Position numbers and translations under genes: made by a program. A DNA stretch of 14,177 nt from assembly GCA_002385475.1 (NCBI GenBank), contig DGDO01000023.1:9582-23758 (forward strand), in the 5' to 3' direction. Origin of the DNA: Candidatus Sordicultor fermentans (GTDB lineage Bacteria > Atribacterota > Atribacteria > Atribacterales > Caldatribacteriaceae). The first letter of the stretch is position 1. Each line of letters begins with the position of its first letter. The notes under the pieces were generated by a model, which saw only the letters and a list, made by a program, of their open reading frames with translations, ran no database searches and was not told where the DNA came from. Positions 7,152 through 14,177 of this stretch are shown piece by piece.

Positions 7152-7179
7152 AATATAGCACACCCCAGGGTAAAGTCAA
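7152..7179 (-). promoter_or_regulatory. Promoter of the T-box serine operon
   Basis: On the minus strand there is a -35 TTGACT (7179-7174), a 16-base spacer and a -10 TATATT (7157-7152). The predicted start, near 7145, lies just before T-box Stem I. Confidence 0.75.
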
Positions 7180-7293
7180 GAAGGGAGAGGCTGCTTTTCT
7201 GACGCTATCATCTTTGGATTAAAAAACCCCAGGTGAGAAAAAAGTGGCTTACAACTCTGATAACTTTTGGAGGCTACATGAGGAGGGTTATCT

Positions 7294-7330
7294 AAAAAAA
7301 AGAAGGGGTTTTTGACCCCTTCTTTTTTTT
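7294..7330 (-). terminator. Strong terminator after the ferritin-like gene (symmetrical)
   Basis: GAAGGGG (7302-7308) pairs with CCCCTTC (7316-7322), flanked by eight A on one side and eight T on the other, so it can work in both directions. It lies 10 bases after the ferritin-like stop codon and separates that gene from the serine operon promoter. Confidence 0.92.
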
Positions 7331-7339
7331 AGGCCTTGC

Positions 7340-7828
7340 TTACAGTCCCAGTAAAGTTTCAATTTCTTCTTCGTGGTGCATCTCTTCTCCCATTATGTGC
7401 CGGATGAGATGTGTAGTGACAGGGTCTTTGGTTTGAGAAGACTGTAGGAATTTCATGAGGTCATCATAAACTCCTATGGCTCCTTGCTCTGCCACGTGTA
7501 CTGCTTTCAGTATTCCCACATAATCGGATCTGTCTTCAGGTATATCTATTTTGGGATAATTCGCGTTTTTGGTAATAGCATCCCAGTCATCCAGCGGTTC
7601 TCCTCCCAGCTGGATAATTCGTTCGGCTAGTTCTTCTGAGTGTTCGAGCTCTTCTTGGGCGATTTCCTCCAGCTGATCGGCGATTGTATTGGCATGGATA
7701 CCTTTGACCAATAGAGCTGCGGTCTTGTAATAAAAGTAGGCTATTAGCTCGTCTGCGTAGGCTTTGTTGAGCAATCTAATTAGCTCGTCGGCAATGTCTT
7801 TAACTAACTCCCTTGTTTTTTGTGCCAT
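7340..7828 (-). CDS. Ferritin-like/Dps-like iron-binding protein
   Basis: A 162-residue four-helix protein of the ferritin-like superfamily, likely involved in iron storage or peroxide detoxification in the cytoplasm. Candidate di-iron ligands follow the family spacing: E27 (ADELIAYFYYK), E60 with H63 (EELEH), E114 (HVAEQGA) and E149 with H152 (GEEMHHEE). It has no cysteine, which argues against the cysteine-containing archaeal DPSL type and against a rubrerythrin with a rubredoxin domain. The start has GGGAGGG about 7 bases upstream. It is a monocistronic unit with its own promoter and terminator. Bacterioferritin-like, Dps-like or an unclassed ferritin-like protein are all possible; the sequence alone does not decide. 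Confidence 0.87.
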   Translation of the reverse strand: MAQKTRELVKDIADELIRLLNKAYADELIAYFYYKTAALLVKGIHANTIADQLEEIAQEELEHSEELAERIIQLGGEPLDDWDAITKNANYPKIDIPEDRSDYVGILKAVHVAEQGAIGVYDDLMKFLQSSQTKDPVTTHLIRHIMGEEMHHEEEIETLLGL

Positions 7829-7884
7829 TCAGATCCCTCCCTCTTAAATGTTTTATTGAATTACGCTCACTATACTACAAACCC

Positions 7885-7914
7885 ATTTTAGCCTAATCCG
7901 GCTCTTGATGTCAA
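7885..7914 (-). promoter_or_regulatory. Promoter of the ferritin-like gene
   Basis: On the minus strand there is a consensus -35 TTGACA (7914-7909), an 18-base spacer and a -10 TAAAAT (7890-7885), about 57 bases before the start codon. I see no convincing Fur or PerR box. Confidence 0.7.
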
Positions 7915-7992
7915 ACGCTAACTGGAGGCTGTTTGAAAAACAGACAGCCCACGGTGTAAGCGAAAAACATGAAGGACAAAAAGTAAGAGAGC

Positions 7993-8026
7993 AAAAACCA
8001 CTGAGGAAAGAACATTTTCCTCAGTG
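7993..8026 (-). terminator. Minus-strand terminator upstream of the ferritin-like unit
   Basis: A perfect 11-bp inverted repeat, CACTGAGGAAA (7999-8009) and TTTCCTCAGTG (8016-8026), with a 6-base loop. On the minus strand it is followed by GTTTTTG, as in an intrinsic terminator. It would stop transcription coming from the decayed IS110 region before it reaches the ferritin-like promoter. Confidence 0.75.
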
Positions 8027-8303
8027 CTCGCGGCACCCCTCTTTTTCGTCACTCTGAATGTATTTATCAGGAGTCCATGTTATTAAGGACAAAAGTATGT
8101 GGATTTACGATAGAAAGTTTTTAAAATGACGGAAGGGGGAGGGTTCCTTTTCTCATTTCAAAAAGCAAGATACATTATACTAAAACTCGGGATTACCACC
8201 GGACGGCCTGCGGCGTAAAATTAAAAAAGCTTGAAAGACGAAGACTGCCGGGAGAAAAGTCCTCTCTCAGCGAAAAGACGAACTCGCAGTAACTGTGATA
8301 GAT

Positions 8304-8341
8304 GACAAGAATCTCCATCTCTGGGAGAGAAAATTCTTGTC
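8304..8341. repeat. Long hairpin at the 3' end of the IS110 transposase relic
   Basis: GACAAGAAT (8304-8312) pairs with ATTCTTGTC (8333-8341), with an inner CTCC/GGAG stem. It overlaps the stop of the transposase relic. IS110-family elements lack long terminal inverted repeats, and some encode a structured non-coding RNA beside the gene, so this could be a remnant of the element's end. That is inference only. Confidence 0.4.
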
Positions 8342-8761
8342 AGGGAGTATTATCCCTTGCCATAGCATTCATGATAGCAAGAAGCTTCCTCGTGCGAGAG
8401 TTTAGTTACTTTAGAGGCTTTTTCTTTCTCTATAAGTGTTCATGGAATTCTCTAATTACCGGGTTACACCTTATGGCTGAAAGGGTATTAAGAAAACATA
8501 TTCAGCTATGAGATGAGCATCTGTAGCATCAGTTTTAGCTAGCCCCTCTGAGACTCGAGGTAGGCCCTTACTTCTGGTGGGGCTGACTACTGACATAGGG
8601 GAATTTTGAGAGGATGAAACCGCTACTAAAGGCCTTTCATATCCTTCTCTCCTTTCACTAATTAAGGAAGGATTTATCTTCTGGAGAGCAAGAAAGAGCT
8701 TCTATATTCCTTCTCCGGTATTAGGGAATGTGGTGGATTTCTTTGAACCATAAACTTATGG
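8340..8761 (-). pseudogene. Decayed IS110-family (DEDD) transposase
   Basis: Fragments of an IS110-type transposase are recognisable on the minus strand in several frames. From 8701 to 8471 a frame without stops contains SQNSPMSVVSPTRSKGL and then GLAKTDATDAHLIAEY, the family's AKTDxxDA motif near the DEDD catalytic domain. After a large deletion and frameshifts come NPVIREFHEHL and RKLLAIMNAMARDNTP, matching the family C-terminus (normally followed by W; here the next codon is a stop). The middle of the gene is missing and stops interrupt every frame, so it cannot make transposase. The upstream limit near 8761 is a guess. Confidence 0.8.
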
Positions 8762-8940
8762 ATGTCTGATTAAAGATTTCAGGCATAGTCAAGCCCCCTT
8801 TTTGCCGTAGAAGTGGGCGGTTTCCTCATCATCTCAACAGTTCTCATAGTCTTTCTTTCCCGGCCTTGAGCTTGAGGAGGACTTTCTATTTTCCCGAGCA
8901 CATAAGATGGCTCAGAGCTATCACTTGCTGGTAATTATAT

Positions 8941-8990
8941 CCAGCCTGTCAATTTTGGCGGTATTTATTTTCCTACCCCCTTAGCTTTAA
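8941..8990. mobile_element. Possible fragment of an IS21-like element end
   Basis: The motif TGTCAATTTTGGCGG followed by ATTTATTTTCCTACCCCC resembles, with many mismatches, the end repeats at 13542-13600 (AATTGACCC and ATATGACCCACCC). It is judged by eye and could be chance in an AT-rich area. Confidence 0.25.
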
Positions 8991-8999
8991 ATTTAGCTA

Positions 9000-9726
9000 G
9001 GTTCTTTTTTTAAAATAATTTGTTTTTGTGTTGATTCGGACTTTTATTATATTTGGTCATAGACTAAAATGTAAGGGACCTCTTGAGCTGGAAAGAAGAG
9101 CAAGCTGTATTTATCCTGTAGATGTACAGGATGGAGAGAGTAAGGAAATGGGTAGTATTATTATGATGCAGCACTAAAGGTTAGTATAACAAAAGAGGTA
9201 CTGAATGAGGGGAGACTATGTAAAGAGTATCCAGGTGAGTACACAGATACGCCCCGACCAGATAATAAGGCAGAAGAAATAACTATTTAAGGAACTACCA
9301 TTGATATTTAGTGATAAGAAAGCGAGGCTGAACATTAAGGAACTGGAAAGAGGACCACGTTATAGAAACAGACAATAAGGAAAAGCATAAAATGATAGAG
9401 CTAATGAATACCGAAATAATAATACATAGACAATTTGAACTTATGGAACCTCCTTGCTCTTCCTGCTGCTGTGGGTAGTAAAAGAGGGTGAGGATTATAA
9501 TCTACTTCTTATGAAAATCAGTAGAGATGGCAGAGATTGGCTATTTGATAGTATTTTCGCAGAGAGGCTTCGCAAATCCTCTGAACCCGGAACCCCTCCG
9601 GGAAGTGTACTCAGGGCCGGGGGGGGGAGAGAAAAGAAAAACAAACAGGCTGGAACAATTTACCTTAAAAATCTCTTTTTGTCTTGACGTCGGGATCCAC
9701 CAATGATGTAAGAAGAGGGCAGGTTT
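9000..9726. other. Gene-free stretch upstream of the exporter operon, origin unknown
   Basis: I recognise no gene here. Short open stretches on the plus strand are broken by stops and resemble no family I can name, so it may be highly decayed sequence. Two adjacent hairpins stand out: AGAGG (9563-9567) with CCTCT (9578-9582), and CCCGGA (9586-9591) with TCCGGG (9597-9602). A run of G follows near 9621. The exporter promoter must lie here or just downstream, but no convincing pair of boxes was found. Confidence 0.4.
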
Positions 9727-11511
9727 ATGGATGTTTTTAAGCGGTTGTGGACTTATGTACGACCTTATAAGTTACAGTTTATACTGACTACTATTGTCCT
9801 TCTGGCTGCGGTAGGGGTGGGTATGGTTGGCCCCTACCTGACAGGGTTATTGATAGACAGAGTCATAAGAGCCGGAGAACTTGACTTATTGCGGTTATTA
9901 ACTGTGGGTCTTGTGACAGCAAGTGTTGTGGGATCTGTACTGCAATATACCCACGGCTATTCCTTTGAGGACCTTTCTCAAAAAGTCATTTATTCTATTC
10001 GCCATGATATGTATAATCATCTTCAACAAGCCTCTTTTTCCTTTTATGATGAGGCACATACAGGTGAGCTTATGTCGCGCCTGACTGGTGACCTGGAGGG
10101 GGTACGGGTCTTTATGGTGGGAGGTTTTCCCATGCTGGTATCTAGCATGGTAACCTTTGTAGGTGTGACTATTGTTCTTTTTAATATGAATGCTAAGCTA
10201 ACCCTGGTATGTCTATCTTTTTCGCCACTTTTGGCTATAACGGCTGTAAGCTTTGAAAAAAAGGTAAAGCAAGCACATAGCGATATACGCCACCAGATGG
10301 CAGCCTTCAACCGCTTTCTCCAGGAGAACATAACCGGCATACGAGTGGTGAAAGCTTTTGCTCGTGAGAAATACGAAATAGAGCGGTTTCGAGCTGAGAA
10401 TAGTAAGGTCTATGAAAAAAACATGATAGCAGGATTGCTGAACGGCCGTTTTGGACCACTGCTTGAATTTTTAAGCAGCATGAGTGTGGTGGCACTGGTA
10501 TCCTATGGTGGATGGTTAGTAATGAGAGGGGAAATGACTGTGGGCATATTGGTAGCCTTTAACGGTTATCTCTGGTCTTTAATATGGCCTATGCGCCAGC
10601 TGGGAATGTTACTCAACCTGACTGGATGGGCTATATCCTCGGGTCAGCGAATATTCAATCTTCTGGATACAAATGTTTCGATGCCAGTCAAGCCAAATGC
10701 CTATAAACCGGATAAAGTGCGAGGCGATGTACGTTTTGATAAGGTAACTTTTAAGTATGGTGGGGATATAGTGCTTGAAGATATAAATATAGATGCTCCG
10801 GCGGGCAAAAAAGTGGCTATAATGGGTGCCACCGGAGCAGGTAAGACCTCTATAGTAAACTTGATATGTCGTTTCTATGATCCTCAAAAAGGACGGGTTC
10901 TGGTAGATGGTGTGGATGTAAGAGACTGGGACTTAAAAACATTGCGCCGCAATGTATCGGTGGTCATGCAAGAAACATTTCTGTTCTCTGATACCATAGC
11001 TAATAATATAGCCTATGGTAATGATAATGCATCAATGGATGAGATTGTAGCGGCAGCTAAAGCAGCTCGTGCTCATGATTTCATAATGGAGATGCCTCAG
11101 GGCTATGACACGATAGTAGGTGAACGAGGAGTGGGTTTGTCAGGAGGTCAGAAACAACGTATAGCCATCGCCCGGGCATTACTCATAAATGCGCCTGTGT
11201 TGATACTGGATGATGCCACATCCAACGTGGATATGGAAACTGAGCACGAGATACAGCAGGCACTCAAACGCCTTATGGTGGGCCGTACTACGTTTATTAT
11301 AGCCCACCGCATCTCGGCAGTAAAAGACGCTGATGAGATTATCGTTCTGGAGAAAGGCCGTATAGTTGAACGTGGTAGCCATGATCAACTGCTCCAAGCT
11401 AGAGGTTTTTATTATGAGATATTTAAAGAGCAATATAAGGACCTGGTGGCAGAAAACGTTGCTCCAGAGTTAGTGACTGATGATGAGGATGAGGTATTAT
11501 GGCTAGGGTAA
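9727..11511 (+). CDS. Heterodimeric ABC exporter subunit A (degenerate ATPase site)
   Basis: A half-transporter of 594 residues: an N-terminal six-helix type IV exporter membrane domain (about 15-310) fused to a nucleotide-binding domain. ATPase motifs are Walker A GATGAGKT (367-374, K373), Q-loop Q415, signature LSGGQ (471-475), Walker B ending D495-D496, and H-loop H527. The catalytic glutamate after Walker B is replaced by D496, the mark of the non-catalytic subunit in exporters such as TM287/TM288 or BmrCD. Its signature is consensus, so it completes the active site of the partner. GAGGG lies 7 bases before the ATG. It overlaps the second subunit gene by 13 bases. The substrate (drug, lipid or peptide) cannot be told. 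Confidence 0.94.
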   Translation: MDVFKRLWTYVRPYKLQFILTTIVLLAAVGVGMVGPYLTGLLIDRVIRAGELDLLRLLTVGLVTASVVGSVLQYTHGYSFEDLSQKVIYSIRHDMYNHLQQASFSFYDEAHTGELMSRLTGDLEGVRVFMVGGFPMLVSSMVTFVGVTIVLFNMNAKLTLVCLSFSPLLAITAVSFEKKVKQAHSDIRHQMAAFNRFLQENITGIRVVKAFAREKYEIERFRAENSKVYEKNMIAGLLNGRFGPLLEFLSSMSVVALVSYGGWLVMRGEMTVGILVAFNGYLWSLIWPMRQLGMLLNLTGWAISSGQRIFNLLDTNVSMPVKPNAYKPDKVRGDVRFDKVTFKYGGDIVLEDINIDAPAGKKVAIMGATGAGKTSIVNLICRFYDPQKGRVLVDGVDVRDWDLKTLRRNVSVVMQETFLFSDTIANNIAYGNDNASMDEIVAAAKAARAHDFIMEMPQGYDTIVGERGVGLSGGQKQRIAIARALLINAPVLILDDATSNVDMETEHEIQQALKRLMVGRTTFIIAHRISAVKDADEIIVLEKGRIVERGSHDQLLQARGFYYEIFKEQYKDLVAENVAPELVTDDEDEVLWLG

Positions 11512-13286
11512 ATAGATTTTTTGATGACGAACCACTCCGTAAGCCATTCAACAAAGATCAATTTATTCGTCTGTTAGGATATTTGGGTCCTTTTAAAAAA
11601 CACTTGCTTGCGGCTTTCATGCTTATGCTGGTAGCAACGCTATTTGGGTTAGCCGGCCCTTACATAATAAAGTTGGCCATAGATAATTACATAGCCGCCG
11701 GTGATATAAAGGGCATGATTTACCTTACTCTGGTATTTGCTGCTCTTACTGTGGCCATTTACTTTATAAACCGCAAGCGTGTTACTATGATGACCGGTAT
11801 GGGTCAGCGCATGTTATATAACATGCGTATGGATTTATTTCAGCACATAGAGGGTCTGTCGTTTACCTTTTTTGACAGCCGACCAGCAGGTAAAATCATG
11901 ATGCGGTTGGTAAATGATGTTAATTCTCTAAACGACCTTCTGACCAATGGTCTCATCAACGTGATCAATGATTTTATAATGTTAATAGCTATAATCGTTA
12001 TCATGTTCAGTATGAATGTGCGTCTTACACTGGTATCGTTTCTCCTGTTGCCGGCTCTTGTGGCAATAATGTTTGGTCTGCGCAGTGTTATAAGGGAACG
12101 CTGGCAGATAGTGCGGCAGAAGAACTCCAATATGAACGCTTATTTGCAAGAAAACATATCAGGTATGCGTGTTACTCAGGCCTTTGTGCAGGAAGACGTG
12201 AATGAGAAGATATTTTTAGAGTTGAATGGTGATATAAAAACAGCTCACATGAACGCTATACGGGTCAATAACGCTTTCTGGCCTCTTTTAAATATTATGG
12301 GAGCAGTGGGTAATGCGCTGGTGTTTGTGGTAGGAGTTGGTATGGTAACGAGAGGAGAAGTAACTGTGGGTACGCTGGTGGCGTTCACCAGTTATATAGG
12401 CCGATTCTGGATGCCGCTTTCCACCATGAGTAACTTCTACAATCAGCTTCTCATAGCTATGGCGTCAGCTGAGCGCATATTTGAAATACTGGATACTGAA
12501 CCCGAGGTTGCTGATAAACCAGACGCTATCGTGCTTCCACCTATAAAAGGGCATGTGGAATTCGATCATGTCTATTTTTACTATGAACCAGATAAGCCAG
12601 TACTGAGAGATGTAAGTTTTGTGGTTCAGCCTGGAGAGAATATAGCATTAGTAGGACCAACTGGCGCGGGTAAGTCTACTATAATAAATCTCCTGGCTCG
12701 TTTCTACGATGTAACAGGAGGAAGGGTATTGATAGACGGATTCGATGTCCGGGACGTAACGCTGGAGTCGCTTCGTAGTCAGCTGGGTATAGTGTTGCAG
12801 GATACTTTCCTTTTTTCTGGTACTATAATGGATAACATCCGCTATGGTAAGTTAGATGCAACGGACGAAGAAGTAATAGCAGCAGCTAAAGCAGTATGTG
12901 CTGATGATTTCATAAGGGAATTTAAAAATGGTTATTTTACTGAAGTTAAAGAACGAGGTTCCAGACTGTCGGTGGGGCAACGTCAACTTATATCTTTTGC
13001 CCGTGCACTCCTGGCTAACCCGCGTATACTTATATTGGATGAAGCTACTTCAAGCATAGATACACATACTGAACGCCTGGTACAAATGGGGTTGGAGCGC
13101 CTGCTGGAAGGGCGCACTTCGTTCATCATAGCCCACCGGCTATCTACCATACGCAATGCTGATCGAATAATGGTAGTGGATGAAGGGCAAATAAAGGAAT
13201 CAGGTACTCACGAAGAGTTAATGGCCACAGGTGGTATATACCGGGAGCTGTATACATCGCAGTTTAAATGGTTACTGGCAGGATGA
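11499..13286 (+). CDS. Heterodimeric ABC exporter subunit B (catalytic ATPase site)
   Basis: Partner half-transporter of 595 residues with the same plan: membrane domain at about 30-320, then a nucleotide-binding domain. Motifs are Walker A GPTGAGKST (386-394, K392), Q-loop Q434, signature LSVGQ (490-494), Walker B D514 with the catalytic glutamate E515, and H-loop H546. Its signature is altered (V for the first G of GGQ), whereas its Walker A and B are consensus. That is exactly complementary to subunit A: one site is formed by B's Walker motifs and A's LSGGQ, and the weak site by A's Walker motifs and B's LSVGQ. The ATG at 11499 lies inside the end of the first gene, so translation is probably coupled. 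Confidence 0.95.
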   Translation: MARVNRFFDDEPLRKPFNKDQFIRLLGYLGPFKKHLLAAFMLMLVATLFGLAGPYIIKLAIDNYIAAGDIKGMIYLTLVFAALTVAIYFINRKRVTMMTGMGQRMLYNMRMDLFQHIEGLSFTFFDSRPAGKIMMRLVNDVNSLNDLLTNGLINVINDFIMLIAIIVIMFSMNVRLTLVSFLLLPALVAIMFGLRSVIRERWQIVRQKNSNMNAYLQENISGMRVTQAFVQEDVNEKIFLELNGDIKTAHMNAIRVNNAFWPLLNIMGAVGNALVFVVGVGMVTRGEVTVGTLVAFTSYIGRFWMPLSTMSNFYNQLLIAMASAERIFEILDTEPEVADKPDAIVLPPIKGHVEFDHVYFYYEPDKPVLRDVSFVVQPGENIALVGPTGAGKSTIINLLARFYDVTGGRVLIDGFDVRDVTLESLRSQLGIVLQDTFLFSGTIMDNIRYGKLDATDEEVIAAAKAVCADDFIREFKNGYFTEVKERGSRLSVGQRQLISFARALLANPRILILDEATSSIDTHTERLVQMGLERLLEGRTSFIIAHRLSTIRNADRIMVVDEGQIKESGTHEELMATGGIYRELYTSQFKWLLAG

Positions 13287-13394
13287 CAACTAAAGGATCT
13301 CTCAAAAACCATTTTAGAGTAGAATTATGTAACCTGAAGAGAGACAACCCCTAAACCCCTTATTAAGAAAAATAAGTTAGCTTATACCCAAACT

Positions 13395-13413
13395 GAGAAA
13401 CTTCTCTCTTTTT
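13395..13413 (+). terminator. Weak candidate terminator after the exporter operon
   Basis: GAGA (13395-13398) can pair with TCTC (13403-13406), followed by TC and TTTTT. The stem is only 4 bp and lies about 110 bases past the stop codon. The rest of 13287-13541 is AT- and pyrimidine-rich, with no gene or clear signal. Confidence 0.2.
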
Positions 13414-13541
13414 GACCCTTTTAACCCCTAGAACCCTTGATAAATTTACATTCTATTTCTCTGTTTCTTGTCTTTTTCTTATTTTGTAGTGGCGTTGCCT
13501 TGAGGTATTTTATGTTTCTAAACATCCTTACAAGGGATTGA

Positions 13542-13605
13542 TGTCACCGCCGGCGTATAATTGACCCAGGAAAGCCGGAATAAATATGACCCACCCTTTA
13601 AGCTA
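13542..13605 (+). repeat. Left end of an IS21-like element with internal repeats
   Basis: The sequence begins TGTCACCGCCGGCG and carries two spaced copies of a TGACCCA core (TATAATTGACCCAGG and AAATATGACCCACCC). IS21-family ends typically start with TG and contain such multiple repeats as transposase binding sites. An istA-like start follows 40 bases on. Confidence 0.55.
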
Positions 13606-13645
13606 TAATCCCTCTAATAGGATTCAAAAGATTGGAGGGAAATAC

Positions 13646-13811
13646 ATGCTAAGGAGTGAGTCAATTATAATGTTACACCAACTGAGAAAAGAAGGAAAGA
13701 GCATAAGCAGTATAAGCAGATATACTGAGACCCATAAAGGTTGGACACACTCAGAATATAGAGGTTATGCTCTAGGTATAAGTGAGAATAACCCTATGAG
13801 GAGGAAAAAGC
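13646..13811 (+). pseudogene. Decayed 5' end of an IS21-like istA transposase
   Basis: The ATG at 13646, preceded by GGAGGG, starts a peptide with LHQLRKEGKSISSISRYT, which fits the N-terminal helix-turn-helix of IstA proteins. The following residues, up to YALGISENNP, no longer match well. The frame runs on to 13861, but from about 13812 the DNA encodes an IS3-type protein in another frame, so istA is truncated to about 50 codons. No istB is seen. Confidence 0.5.
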
Positions 13812-14091
13812 GTGAAACAAAGGAAATGGACTGCAGAAAAAAAGTGGCCATAGAGTGTTAGAGGATCTTAAGATGCAAAAGGAGGGACAGAAATCTGTAG
13901 AAAACAGGAAGTACTTAAGATTCGTACTACAAATGGCGGGATAAGTTCACAGATGTGGTGCTAAAGCTTTAAATAGTAGAAGCTCAACTGAAGCCAGGCA
14001 CGAGGAGAATAGAGAAACTGCAGAAGATAATCGGCTAGAAGTCATTCAAATTGAGATGTTAAAAAAATGGAAGAGATCCTGGGGAGATAAG
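13812..14091 (+). pseudogene. Decayed IS3-family orfA (HTH transposase subunit)
   Basis: Starting near the GTG at 13812, the three plus-strand frames together spell an IS3-type OrfA: KQRKWTAEKKW, then VLEDLK, EICR, YYKWRDKF (the conserved end of the HTH region) and a coiled-coil tail ending IQIEMLKK. Stops and frameshifts occur at about 13852, 13879, 13970 and elsewhere. It joins the istA relic directly, so one element probably inserted into or recombined with the other. Confidence 0.75.
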
Positions 14092-14177
14092 TAGAAGCGG
14101 TGGAAGAACTGAAAAAGGAAGGGTATACGTTAAACAGGGGAAAGAGGATAAAGACCAAGTGGTATGGCTGAATGAAG
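14092..14177 (+). pseudogene. Start of a decayed IS3-family orfB, cut by the window edge
   Basis: The plus strand after orfA encodes VEELKKEGYTLNR, which fits the beginning of IS3-type OrfB upstream of its DDE integrase core. It is then frameshifted and leaves the window, so nothing can be said of the catalytic core. Confidence 0.5.

Noticed and set aside
8302..8511. Open frame of 69 codons on the plus strand
   Set aside because: It is antisense to the recognisable IS110 transposase fragments and has no family features.
9454..9687. Open frame of 77 codons on the plus strand before the exporter
   Set aside because: It has no clear ribosome binding site or recognised domain, and it contains strong hairpins and a G-run. 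It was kept only as part of an unexplained region.
9684..9712. TTGACG and TGTAAG as a promoter for the exporter genes
   Set aside because: The -10 is poor, and the start site would fall within or after the ribosome binding site of the first gene.
7915..9726. CRISPR array or tandem repeats in the gene-poor region
   Set aside because: No regularly spaced repeats were seen by eye; only isolated inverted repeats and IS debris.

Overview
The window looks like a chromosomal segment of a low-to-moderate GC bacterium, most likely a Firmicute of the Clostridia or a relative. The reasons are a textbook T-box leader, strong AGGAGG-type ribosome binding sites, sigma-A-like promoters and heterodimeric ABC exporters of the type common in that group. 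The organism is not identified beyond this.

Positions 1-7179, minus strand: a serine supply and charging operon. A sigma-A-like promoter (7152-7179) precedes a T-box riboswitch (6912-7140). Its candidate specifier codon is UCC (Ser) and its antiterminator bulge carries UGGC, which fits the G73 discriminator of tRNA-Ser. Downstream, in order, lie a class V aminotransferase, a 3-phosphoglycerate dehydrogenase-like protein (SerA type), archease, the RNA ligase RtcB, seryl-tRNA synthetase (SerS) and a Gfo/Idh/MocA oxidoreductase. All are tightly spaced or overlapping. A tRNA-Ser(UGA) gene with its own promoter follows directly, then a second tRNA with anticodon CAU, also with its own promoter. 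The operon therefore joins steps of serine synthesis, serine charging and RNA repair or splicing under apparent control by uncharged tRNA-Ser. No phosphoserine phosphatase is present.

Positions 7294-7914, minus strand: a single-gene unit encoding a small ferritin-like four-helix protein, with its own promoter and a strong terminator.

Positions 7915-9726: about 1.8 kb without an intact gene. It holds a strong minus-strand terminator, the decayed remains of an IS110-family transposase (minus strand), a possible IS21-like end fragment, and a stretch from about 9000 to 9720 in which I recognise nothing except hairpins.

Positions 9727-13286, plus strand: two overlapping genes for the subunits of a heterodimeric ABC exporter, with the expected split into one degenerate and one consensus ATPase site.

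Positions 13287-14177: a short AT-rich spacer, then the left end and decayed istA start of an IS21-like element, running into a decayed IS3-family orfA/orfB that leaves the window. The exporter pair is thus bracketed by insertion-sequence debris, which suggests a region open to rearrangement or transfer.
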